In this document: piece after piece, positions 16,866 to 24,318 of the stretch
How the letters are laid out: each line of letters opens with the position of its first letter
Position numbering within the stretch: position 1 is the stretch's first letter
DNA from: CAZAMP01 sp964486455
GTDB lineage: Bacteria > Eisenbacteria > RBG-16-71-46 > CAZAMP01
Assembly: GCA_964486455.1 (NCBI GenBank)
Contig: CAZAMP010000043.1
Location: forward strand, 1 to 35,303
Reading direction: 5' to 3'
Length of the DNA: 35,303 bases
Made by a program: the position numbers and the translations under genes
The notes under the pieces: generated by a model
The model's input: only the letters and a program-made list of their open reading frames with translations
What the model was told of the DNA's origin: nothing
The model's database searches: none

Positions 16866-17720
16866 CTAGACCTCTACCTTCATCCGTCCCTTGAGCGCGA
16901 AAGCGACGACCATCGAGACGACGAAGAACAAGATCAGCCAGTGAATACCGAGGCCGAAGACGTCGATCGCCCGATCCTCATAGGTCACGCTGATCGAGCG
17001 GATCGGCCCTGATCCCGGCAGCGGCTTTTCCGCCGGATAGAGAAGCTGTGTGAAGAAGTCGGGTCGGGTGCGTATCGGCGCGCGCGGCTTGATCTCATCG
17101 GTGACCGAGATCTGCTTGCTGAATCGCTCGCTCCCCACGACGGCCGCCAGCTCGTAATCGCCGGAACGTTCCGGGACGATCCGCCACGAGAGCTCCTCGA
17201 GCGAAGGGATCCAGACCGCCTCGGTCTCGACCCGCAGTCCTTCCGGCGCCTCCAGCGTGATCGCCGGCTTCCTTGCATCGGCCGTCGGCATGACCTGGGG
17301 ATTCTGGTCCCAACCGTCCTCTAACTCGATCGTGACGATGGCCGGCCGGCCCGTTTCCAGGCCCTGGTAGCCATAGTTGGCCTGGAGCTGCGCGATGATC
17401 AGTACGATCGGGATGAGCATCCAGAGCATCGGCACGAGTGAGTAGCGTAGATAGACGAGATTGGCGGCGAGGATCTGTGCCTGCGACCGGAGCACGGCGC
17501 CGAGGTCGTCGTTGAAGAGGCGAATCTCGTAGATGCCCGCGAAGATGCGCGCCTTGGTCGAGGAGATCCGCTCCTGGTTCGACGTAGCCTTGAACACGAG
17601 TAGCATGCCGACGCCGGTGAGCGCCGCCATCACCACGACGCCGACGGCCGGCGGGAGGCTCTTGAACGGAAAGAGCAGTGCGCCAAAGAGGCCGCTGAAG
17701 ATTGTGTTGATAACGTTCAT
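16866..17720 (-). CDS. Multi-pass membrane protein, weakly EMC3/DUF106-like, unknown function
   Basis: A 284-residue membrane protein. Hydrophobic spans lie near residues 5-20, 24-44, 91-113 and 258-278. Between spans two and three is a charged helical segment (TSNQERISSTKARIFAGIYEIRLFNDDL) that looks cytoplasmic. Between three and four is a beta-rich domain of about 140 residues, probably periplasmic. The short charged hairpin followed by a LRYSLVPMLWMLIPI helix recalls EMC3/DUF106 proteins of the YidC/Oxa1 insertase group, but the large beta insert does not, and this is a weak suggestion. An AGGA site precedes the ATG. It ends the four-gene phosphodiesterase cluster and is 24 bases from the small RHH-like gene. 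Confidence 0.7.
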   Translation of the reverse strand: MNVINTIFSGLFGALLFPFKSLPPAVGVVVMAALTGVGMLLVFKATSNQERISSTKARIFAGIYEIRLFNDDLGAVLRSQAQILAANLVYLRYSLVPMLWMLIPIVLIIAQLQANYGYQGLETGRPAIVTIELEDGWDQNPQVMPTADARKPAITLEAPEGLRVETEAVWIPSLEELSWRIVPERSGDYELAAVVGSERFSKQISVTDEIKPRAPIRTRPDFFTQLLYPAEKPLPGSGPIRSISVTYEDRAIDVFGLGIHWLILFFVVSMVVAFALKGRMKVEV

Positions 17721-17744
17721 CGTTGGTCCTGGTCAGGGTCGTGG

Positions 17745-17939
17745 TTAGGAGATGTAGCCGAGACCCTTCAACCGCTTCTTGATTTCTTCTTCCGAGTCGG
17801 CGTCTTCGAGCTGCGCGAGTTCCTTCTCGAGCGCGTGAGTGATGAACTCCTCGACCGACGAGTAGCCGGCGATCGACGCGTACTTCTTGATCTTGGACAA
17901 GAGGTCCTTGTCGAGGCTTATCTTGTTCGATCCGAACAT
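17745..17939 (-). CDS. Small ribbon-helix-helix-like protein with LGY tail
   Basis: Sixty-four residues with a strong GGGAGGT ribosome site. Residues 6-45 fit a CopG/Arc-type ribbon-helix-helix: a short strand (KISLDKDLL) followed by two helices (SKIKKYASIAGY and SVEEFITHALEKELAQ). The tail is acidic and ends EEIKKRLKGLGYIS. That ending resembles the LRSLGYVQ tail of the sulfatase at the left end. Such a protein could repress its own cluster or be an adaptor. DNA binding is not proven, since the strand is short of the usual basic residues. It lies between the phosphodiesterase and membrane-protein genes with short gaps (48 and 24 bases). Confidence 0.75.
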   Translation of the reverse strand: MFGSNKISLDKDLLSKIKKYASIAGYSSVEEFITHALEKELAQLEDADSEEEIKKRLKGLGYIS

Positions 17940-17987
17940 CGTTTCTAACCTCCCACCGGCAACCCGTGCCGCCGGACGTGCGCGTTC

Positions 17988-19991
17988 CTATTGCTGAGCG
18001 CTATCGTCGCTGACGTCGAACTCCGCCAGTATCGCGGCGGAGAGATTCTTGAGCGATGTGACCGGTGTCTTCAGAACTCGAGTTGCCAGAAGGATACCCG
18101 GTACGCTCTCGTCGTCCACGCAATGATCTCCGCTCCACTCCTCATCGTTGTCGCCGAAGATCTCGCTTGGTATCTCGCCGCTCGCCGATTCGAACGAGCA
18201 ACGCGTCTCCTTGTCGTATCCGACCAGAATGTCCGGACCGAGCTGCAGGTATCCGCGATCCTCGTAAACCTCTTCCCGCTTGTAGACCTTCGTCACCGCC
18301 GGTTTGTCCGTCTCGGGATCGATCATCTGCAGGAGCTTCCACGCGATCTCGTCCATGAGCGCCTTGCGATCCGAGGGATGAACACTCCCGAATCGCTCGC
18401 GCCCCCGTAGGTTGATGTAGAGCCCGTTGAGGCCAATCCCGTAGGCCCGCGTGTTTCGCCAGTCCACGTTGCTGAGCCATCCCGGATCATCCTTCAGGTC
18501 GGGATCGCGGAGCGTCAGGTAGCCGTTTTCCTTGAGCCATGTGTTCAGGTGGAAGGCCCGGCGCCAGGACCCGAATCCGTGGTCCGACATCACTATGAGC
18601 ATTGAATTGGGATCCAGATGCTCGAGCGTATATCCCAAGACGTCGTCCATTCGCACGTAGAGCCCGCGAATTACGTCGTCGAACGGAGCGTCCAGTTCCG
18701 GATCATACGCCGGATGTTCGGGATCCATGCGCCGCCACATCATGTGCGCCGTCTGGTCGACGTTTCCGAAGTAGTAGAAGAGAAGACCGTCATCGAACTG
18801 GTCCAGGACGTACTTGTACTGCTCGATGTTCTCCTCGCCGGCGAGCGAGGACTGGGTGATGAACTCGGATGTTGTGAAGACGTGATGCGAGAGCGCCTTG
18901 GTGTCTTCGGGAAAACCCTGCGTGTAGAAACCGCCCGTGGCGTTCGCCAGGTCGGTCGCGTACGAATTGGGCGTCGAAACGGGCATCGCCGGACCAAACG
19001 GATCGATGTTGATCGGCGTCACGTAGAGCTCGAATTCCGGGGCGGCGGATTTCAGGTAGAATCGCGCGATACCGGTCACCTTCGCGCCCGGCATGATGTC
19101 GCGAAGGAGCGGCGTGTCGATGAATCGGAATTCGATCCGCATCCAGTCCGTCCACTCACCGACCTTGAGGATGCGCTCCTCGTTACCCACGACAAGCTTG
19201 GTGACGGGATCAACCGGGTCGAGGTAGACGTTGAACGACGCCTTCACCTTCTCCGGCTCCACGAGAAACGGGTTGTCAGGTCCGACGAGCTGACCCTCCA
19301 CGACGTTGTCGATCACGCTGACCGGGTAGACGACGCCGCCGGTGACGTGCTCGTCCGCGAACGGTAGCGTGTTCGTCGTGTAGTACGAAAACGTGCCGGG
19401 CGAGCCGGTGAGGTCAGGAGTTCCCATTCCACTCAGCTCGCGCGTCGCGGTGCCGGACGGTGGGAAGTTGGCTGGCATGCGTATGATCGTGGTCTCGACC
19501 CCGTTCTCTTCGAGAACCTGCCAGAACGGCTTGCCGTGACGCAGCAGCTCGATCTTCCCTCCCGAAAGCGGGATCTGCCACTTGCCGAGCTTGATGGATT
19601 TCGTGGCACCCTCCGTACGACTCGTCGAGGCATACGGTAGTAGCGTTTTGGGATCGCGGTGAATGAAGTCGAAGATCCCGTGGCCGCCGGCGTCCATTCC
19701 CGTGATGAAGTTCGACCAAGCCACCGGGCTTTGCGGCGGGACGGACGTTCCGAGCGGCTGGAAGAATCCCTCTCGCGCGAGTCGGGCGAAGTTCGGTAGG
19801 CGGCCCTGGTCGATCAAGCTCTTCGTCAGGTTGTAGTCCAGGCCGTCGAGGCCGAGGACGATGACGCGCTTGCCGGTCGGTGTGTGTCCTTCGCCGCAGC
19901 CGGCGCAAAGAGTGAGCGTTCCTAGGGCGATCGCCCCAATCAACATCAGCGCGACGAAGCGCTTGCTCCGCCAGTTCGTCTTAGTCGGCAC
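17988..19991 (-). CDS. Alkaline-phosphatase-superfamily phosphodiesterase, secreted/lipoprotein-like
   Basis: A 667-residue type I phosphodiesterase/nucleotide-pyrophosphatase-like enzyme. An N-terminal hydrophobic span ends at LCAGC (Cys32), possibly lipidated. Metal and catalytic residues visible: D49 in VLGLDGLD, candidate nucleophile Ser88 in PPQSPVAWSNF, D470-H471 in MSDHGFGSW, and H623 in SGDHCVD. A beta-rich insert of about 200 residues sits between the first and second metal motifs. It is a paralogue of the next gene upstream (shared HGIFDF/HNIFDF, SPVAW, SGDHCVD). Start GTG with GGAG about nine bases before. The substrate could be a phosphodiester in the envelope; phosphoglycerate mutase-like activity is unlikely for an exported protein. 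Confidence 0.88.
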   Translation of the reverse strand: MPTKTNWRSKRFVALMLIGAIALGTLTLCAGCGEGHTPTGKRVIVLGLDGLDYNLTKSLIDQGRLPNFARLAREGFFQPLGTSVPPQSPVAWSNFITGMDAGGHGIFDFIHRDPKTLLPYASTSRTEGATKSIKLGKWQIPLSGGKIELLRHGKPFWQVLEENGVETTIIRMPANFPPSGTATRELSGMGTPDLTGSPGTFSYYTTNTLPFADEHVTGGVVYPVSVIDNVVEGQLVGPDNPFLVEPEKVKASFNVYLDPVDPVTKLVVGNEERILKVGEWTDWMRIEFRFIDTPLLRDIMPGAKVTGIARFYLKSAAPEFELYVTPINIDPFGPAMPVSTPNSYATDLANATGGFYTQGFPEDTKALSHHVFTTSEFITQSSLAGEENIEQYKYVLDQFDDGLLFYYFGNVDQTAHMMWRRMDPEHPAYDPELDAPFDDVIRGLYVRMDDVLGYTLEHLDPNSMLIVMSDHGFGSWRRAFHLNTWLKENGYLTLRDPDLKDDPGWLSNVDWRNTRAYGIGLNGLYINLRGRERFGSVHPSDRKALMDEIAWKLLQMIDPETDKPAVTKVYKREEVYEDRGYLQLGPDILVGYDKETRCSFESASGEIPSEIFGDNDEEWSGDHCVDDESVPGILLATRVLKTPVTSLKNLSAAILAEFDVSDDSAQQ

Positions 19992-20005
19992 GTTGTCGAA
20001 CTCCG

Positions 20006-22156
20006 CTATTTCCCATCCCGCGGCGCGCCGCTGAAGATGTTCGTTTCAAAAAGAGCCTTCCCCTGCATGTGCGGCGGAGGCGTGATCCCGAACAGCCGAA
20101 GCGCCGTGGGAGCCACGTCCATGAGCATCGGGTCATCCATCTCAATTCCGTGATTGCAGAAGAAGATCCCCGGCACCTGGCGCGGGTCGACACAGTGGTC
20201 GCCGCTCCAGGCTTTCGTGTTGTCTTCGAATAGGTCCCCCGCGACCACGCCCGTCGCACAATCCCAGGAGATACGATATCCCTTGTTGTATCCGATGAGG
20301 AGATCGGGGGCATTGGGGAGGTACGGGCCTTCGTAGAGCGAGTGGGTCTCGAACGCCTCCGTGATGCCGACCGTGCCGGTGTCGGTGTCCATGAGCCCCT
20401 TCATCTTCGCCGCCAGCTCCGCCCGGAGCGTCGCGGCCTCTTCGCCCTGCTCCACGATCCCTTCCGACTCGCGACCTTTGAGATTGATGAACATCCCGGT
20501 CAGGCCCATGGCATAGGCTTTCGTCTTCGACCAGTCGACGTCACGGAGCCACTCCGAGCTGCCGTCGGTACCTTCCTTGAGCGTGAGGTAGCCCTGCTCG
20601 AGGAGCCAGCGGTTGAGGTTGACGCCGCGACGGAAAGACGTGAAGCCGTGGTCCGAGATGACGATGACGACGTCGCCCTTCTTCGCACGCTCGACCACCT
20701 TGCCGACCAGACGGTCATTGTGCTTGTAGAGTTCTTCGACCGCGTTAGCGTGCTCGGGATTCTCAATCCCACGGGCCGCGGGGTGACCTTCTTCCATGTA
20801 GCGCCAGAACATGTGCTGGATGCGATCGGTCGCATCGAACACGCACACGACGGATCCGCGGCGCAGCGTGTCCATCGCGAGGAAGAACATGTCCTCGCGC
20901 TCCCGATCCACGTCGTACGTCAGCTTCAGAAACGTCCCGTCGTCGATGACGCCTTCATTGAGAGCCCAGGTGTCTTCCGCGAGCCCGAGCGTGGCGAACG
21001 GACCGATCCGCTTCGCCAGATACGTTGCGTAATAGGACGGATGCGAGATCGGCATCACCGGCTTCTCGGGATCGATGTTGATGGGGGTGAAGTAGAGCGA
21101 GAAGTGCTCGTCCATCTCCGTCACCATCATCCGAGTGAGTCCGCGGACCTTCACGCCGGGCGCGGCGTTGAAGGTGAGCTTCACCCAATCGGAGAGCGTC
21201 TTCTCCTGGAGGGTAAGGTTCGTGCCGTTGAATCGGAGCGTGGCCCGCCGCGCATTTCGGTCGAGATCGATGCTCAGCGGAATCTCAAGCGGCGGATTGT
21301 CCTTGATGAGCATGTTTTCCGGGCCGGTGATCACGGTCTCGATTCGATCGCCGTTGCGATCCAGCGGGATTCGGATCCCGCCCTCCTTGAACTCTTCCTT
21401 TGCCGGACGTGTGGTGAAAAGCATGAACGTTCCCTGCGTGCCGAGGAGATCCGGCGCGCACATCGCACTCAGCTGCGCCCCATAGAACTTGTCCGGCGGA
21501 AACGTGATCGGTACTCGGAGAATCGTGCTCCAAATCTGGTGCTCGCCGAGAATGGTCCAGAACGGTTTCGACTTCCGAAGAATGCGGATCGCGGGCTTTT
21601 GCAGCGGGATGCGGTACTTCCCGATTTTGAGGAAGCGCTCGACGCTTCCGATGTCCGTCGACGACAAAAACGGGAGGTACGTCCGCGTATCGCGATCGAG
21701 GAAGTCGAATATGTTGTGCTTCGCGGGATGCGTTCCGGTGCAGAACGTCGACCAGGCTACGGGGGAGACCGACGGAAAGGTCGTGCCCAGCCGCTTGTAG
21801 CAGCCCATCTCGCTCAGCTTCTTGAAATTCGGGAGCTTCCCTTCATTCATGAAACGATCGGTAAGGCCCGGATCCTGTCCGTCGAAGCCCACCACGATCA
21901 ATCGCTTGATCCACGGCTTGGCTTTCTTACGACGACGAAGTGCTCGCCACAGCATCCGAAACGGCCAGGTGAGAAACGAGAGAAACACCAGTAAGACCGT
22001 GGTGAAGAAGACGAGAAACGAGGAGAGTAGGGCGAAGCCGGCCCCGGGCCCGACATAGGCCATCGCCGGAGTGGGCGCGAGCAGCAGCGCGACGGCGATG
22101 AAGCTGATGGATACGAGGATGCCCTTCGTACATGATGTTCGGGGCCTGCTGATCAA
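20006..22156 (-). CDS. Membrane-anchored alkaline-phosphatase-superfamily phosphodiesterase
   Basis: About 716 residues from a TTG at 22156, chosen because AAGGGGAG lies eight bases upstream; ATGs further out lack such a site. Two hydrophobic spans (residues 12-33 and 40-66) flank the small motif AYVGPGAGFA, then a basic stretch RRRKKAKPW, so the catalytic domain seems tethered. Motifs: D92 in VVGFDGQD, FPSVSPVAWSTF with the nucleophile serine, ISDHGFTSF and SGDHCVDPRQ. Fourteen bases separate its stop from the paralogue downstream, so it is the first gene of the cluster. The sidedness is open: a basic loop after span two could put the enzyme in the cytoplasm, whereas the paralogue is exported. 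Confidence 0.88.
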   Translation of the reverse strand: MISRPRTSCTKGILVSISFIAVALLLAPTPAMAYVGPGAGFALLSSFLVFFTTVLLVFLSFLTWPFRMLWRALRRRKKAKPWIKRLIVVGFDGQDPGLTDRFMNEGKLPNFKKLSEMGCYKRLGTTFPSVSPVAWSTFCTGTHPAKHNIFDFLDRDTRTYLPFLSSTDIGSVERFLKIGKYRIPLQKPAIRILRKSKPFWTILGEHQIWSTILRVPITFPPDKFYGAQLSAMCAPDLLGTQGTFMLFTTRPAKEEFKEGGIRIPLDRNGDRIETVITGPENMLIKDNPPLEIPLSIDLDRNARRATLRFNGTNLTLQEKTLSDWVKLTFNAAPGVKVRGLTRMMVTEMDEHFSLYFTPINIDPEKPVMPISHPSYYATYLAKRIGPFATLGLAEDTWALNEGVIDDGTFLKLTYDVDREREDMFFLAMDTLRRGSVVCVFDATDRIQHMFWRYMEEGHPAARGIENPEHANAVEELYKHNDRLVGKVVERAKKGDVVIVISDHGFTSFRRGVNLNRWLLEQGYLTLKEGTDGSSEWLRDVDWSKTKAYAMGLTGMFINLKGRESEGIVEQGEEAATLRAELAAKMKGLMDTDTGTVGITEAFETHSLYEGPYLPNAPDLLIGYNKGYRISWDCATGVVAGDLFEDNTKAWSGDHCVDPRQVPGIFFCNHGIEMDDPMLMDVAPTALRLFGITPPPHMQGKALFETNIFSGAPRDGK

Positions 22157-22529
22157 CGCGAATTCTCCCCTTGGCGCCGGAAACATACACGCCCCGTGGC
22201 CGGCACGATTCATCACGGGTGCGAAACTGTTCAATCGACTATGTGTCGTTGGTGACGGGCTGCGAGGCTTCGAAACCGCTGGTGGTTCGTTCCGACCCTA
22301 CTTCCCCTCTGGACTCGGTCCAATTGCAGTTGACCCTTAGCTTAACTTGATCCGCCGCGGTCGTTCAAGAGACCTCTCCCCGGCCCTATTCAGATTCCCG
22401 ACGAAGGCGCCGAAATTGTGATAAGATGCGCCGTTCTCAACTGCCCCCAGGACTCAACCGGGGCTAAGAAACAACGTGTATCTACCCGAGCCGCCGAGGT
22501 CCGGTTCCGATTTGAAGTGAGGAGTGGAA
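22157..22529 (+). other. Divergent intergenic region between phosphodiesterase cluster and sulfotransferase
   Basis: This 373-base gap holds the ribosome site of the minus-strand cluster at its left end and an extended -10 element for the sulfotransferase near 22419. A weak minus-strand pair TTGGAC/TAGGGT spaced 17 bases could serve the cluster but has few matches. No RNA gene or coding frame with a ribosome site was seen. Confidence 0.5.
22419..22427 (+). promoter_or_regulatory. Candidate extended -10 promoter element for sulfotransferase
   Basis: TGATAAGAT (TGn plus TAAGAT) lies about 100 bases before the sulfotransferase ATG; no -35 is evident. The leader between them is GC-rich without clear structure. 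Confidence 0.4.
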
Positions 22530-23141
22530 ATGGGGTCCTCTATCAGCCGTACAATCAGACGAATCAGGTTCGGAGAGCCTGTGATCGTCGTCTCCGGGCT
22601 GCCGAGGTCCGGCACGTCCATGGCGATGAAGATGCTCGATGCTGCCGGGCTCGATGTCATGACCGATGGTCTGCGCGGGGCCGACGAGGATAACCCCAAA
22701 GGATACTTCGAGGACGAGCGGGTAAAGGAGCTCGCGGAAGCGCAGGACAGGTCCTGGCTCAAGGGGGCGCGTGGCAAGGTGATCAAGATCGTGGCTCCTC
22801 TGTTGCCCTACCTTCCCGACACCAATGATTACAGGATCATCTTCATGCACCGGAACATCCAAGAGGTTCTGGCTTCGCAGAAGAAGATGTTGGATCGGCG
22901 CGGCGAGACGTCTGATACGGACGACGCCGAGATGATCGATCACTATGAGATACAGGTCGAGAAGGTGCGGTTCATGATCCGCCGCCGCGATTGCTTTGAT
23001 GCCATCGAGATCGACTACAAGGAAGTGCTGAGCGATCCGCGTAGCCAAGCGTCGCGGATCAACTCGTTCCTGGGTGGGACGTTCGACGTCGATAGAATGG
23101 CGAGCGTCGTGGACGATAAGCTCTACCGCAATAGGGCGTGA
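22530..23141 (+). CDS. Small PAPS-dependent sulfotransferase-like protein
   Basis: A 203-residue cytoplasmic protein with the two PAPS-binding signatures. The 5'-phosphosulfate loop is GLPRSGTS (residues 23-30), and the 3'-phosphate segment is FMHRNIQEVLASQ with Arg108 and Ser116. A helix with GYFEDERVKEL follows the loop, and IEIDYKEVLSDP matches the late strand of the fold. It is shorter than usual family members (about 250-300), with few residues after the second signature. The ATG at 22530 follows GAGGAG at five bases; a GTG at 22524 overlaps that signal. With the PAPS synthase and PAP phosphatase 6 kb upstream it would complete a sulfation route. Acceptor unknown. Confidence 0.82.
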   Translation: MGSSISRTIRRIRFGEPVIVVSGLPRSGTSMAMKMLDAAGLDVMTDGLRGADEDNPKGYFEDERVKELAEAQDRSWLKGARGKVIKIVAPLLPYLPDTNDYRIIFMHRNIQEVLASQKKMLDRRGETSDTDDAEMIDHYEIQVEKVRFMIRRRDCFDAIEIDYKEVLSDPRSQASRINSFLGGTFDVDRMASVVDDKLYRNRA

Positions 23142-23210
23142 TCGACCGAGATCTCCCGACAGCCGATCAGGCCATACCCACTTACGCCGCGCGGACGATC
23201 CACATCACCG

Positions 23211-24161
23211 TCAATCGATGGCTACTAGCCGCGTGGCACGATCGTCGCCCACTGATTCCAGCCGCACGAAGTACACGCCGGGCGATACCCGTCGCCCGTG
23301 ATCATCCCATCCCCTCCAGACAATGCTACGGAGACCCGATGATTGATCGTCGCCGTATAGCGTCGTGACCACGCGACCTCCGGCGTCGAAGATGCGCACC
23401 GAGGAAGGGCCGTCCCGAGTCACGTCATATTGAATTGTCGTGGACGCGCGAAACGGGTTGGGAAAGATCTGCAAGCGCGCATCCATGACGATCGGTCCCA
23501 ATGCGTCCACGGCCGTCGTGGGGCCGCCCAGGCAGTACGCGAGATCTTGCGGGATGTTCGTGTAGTGATCGATGGGTGTCCACCGCGTGTATCCCCACCA
23601 TTCGCCGTCCAGGTAGGCGACGCAGGCGCCGTAGCTCGTGTACATCGGTGTCGCGCAGATTCCACAAAACGGCTCGTCATGGCCCCAATCGATGACGGTG
23701 TGAACGCCCATCGACATCGGCGGGACGATTTCGATCGGCTCCGGAAGCGTTGCCGTGACCCGGTAGACGGTGGCGAGTCCCGTATGAACGTGCTCTGTTT
23801 CCAGCTCGTTCCAGGGAAACATGAACGAGAGGTCGATGGCCGTGTCCGGCGGGCAGGCGCTGTAGTAGAAGTTGATCGTGACCCCCAGCGGGTCCTGCCA
23901 GTCGCCGTACCATTCACCGACCCAGATCGTTACCTGGTGGATCATCTCCCCGGCCAGCTCCTCCGGGATATCGTCGGCTATCTCGGCGTCGAAGCCCGAT
24001 GACATGCCGTAGACCATGTCGTAGTCGGGATCCTGACAGTAGAACGCATCTCGGGTCAGCGGATCGGCCGCCTCCCCCGAACCGGATAGGCAAAGCGGTA
24101 TCTCGGCATGGACCGCGCCGGCGAGAAGAAGACCGGTGAGGAGAAGGAATGATCTGACCAT
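23211..24161 (-). CDS. Secreted protein with FlgD-like sorting domain, unknown function
   Basis: A 316-residue exported protein. The ATG at 24161 follows GGGGGA and opens a clean signal peptide (MVRSFLLLTGLLLAGAVHA). Residues 20-220 are a beta-rich region with several cysteines (CLSG, CQDPDYD, CPPDTA, CGICATP, CVAYLDG) that could form disulfides. It contains phrases such as TIWVGEWYG and YTRWTPIDHY seen in secreted lectin-like repeats, but I recognise no named family. Residues about 230-316 are the FlgD-like module (IFPNPFRAS, IFDAGGRVVTTL, GVYFVRLES). It has its own promoter at 24291-24263. Confidence 0.8.
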   Translation of the reverse strand: MVRSFLLLTGLLLAGAVHAEIPLCLSGSGEAADPLTRDAFYCQDPDYDMVYGMSSGFDAEIADDIPEELAGEMIHQVTIWVGEWYGDWQDPLGVTINFYYSACPPDTAIDLSFMFPWNELETEHVHTGLATVYRVTATLPEPIEIVPPMSMGVHTVIDWGHDEPFCGICATPMYTSYGACVAYLDGEWWGYTRWTPIDHYTNIPQDLAYCLGGPTTAVDALGPIVMDARLQIFPNPFRASTTIQYDVTRDGPSSVRIFDAGGRVVTTLYGDDQSSGLRSIVWRGWDDHGRRVSPGVYFVRLESVGDDRATRLVAID

Positions 24162-24262
24162 CGGGTCCCCCTGGGTGTGTGGCAAACGCCCGTGGTGCGT
24201 GGCGGCGCAATTGACCCTGACGCGAGTGACGGCTCGTCGATCAGAGTTTCGCATCCCGTACT

Positions 24263-24291
24263 ATTCTATTCGGATGCTCGATTTCGCACAA
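24263..24291 (-). promoter_or_regulatory. Candidate promoter for secreted FlgD-tailed protein
   Basis: Minus strand TTGTGC (24291-24286) and TAGAAT (24268-24263) with 17-base spacing. The -10 box matches five of six positions, the -35 only the TTG. It lies about 100 bases before the ATG. Confidence 0.4.
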
Positions 24292-24318
24292 GTGGCTCGA
24301 GTGGGTGGACATGTGCCC

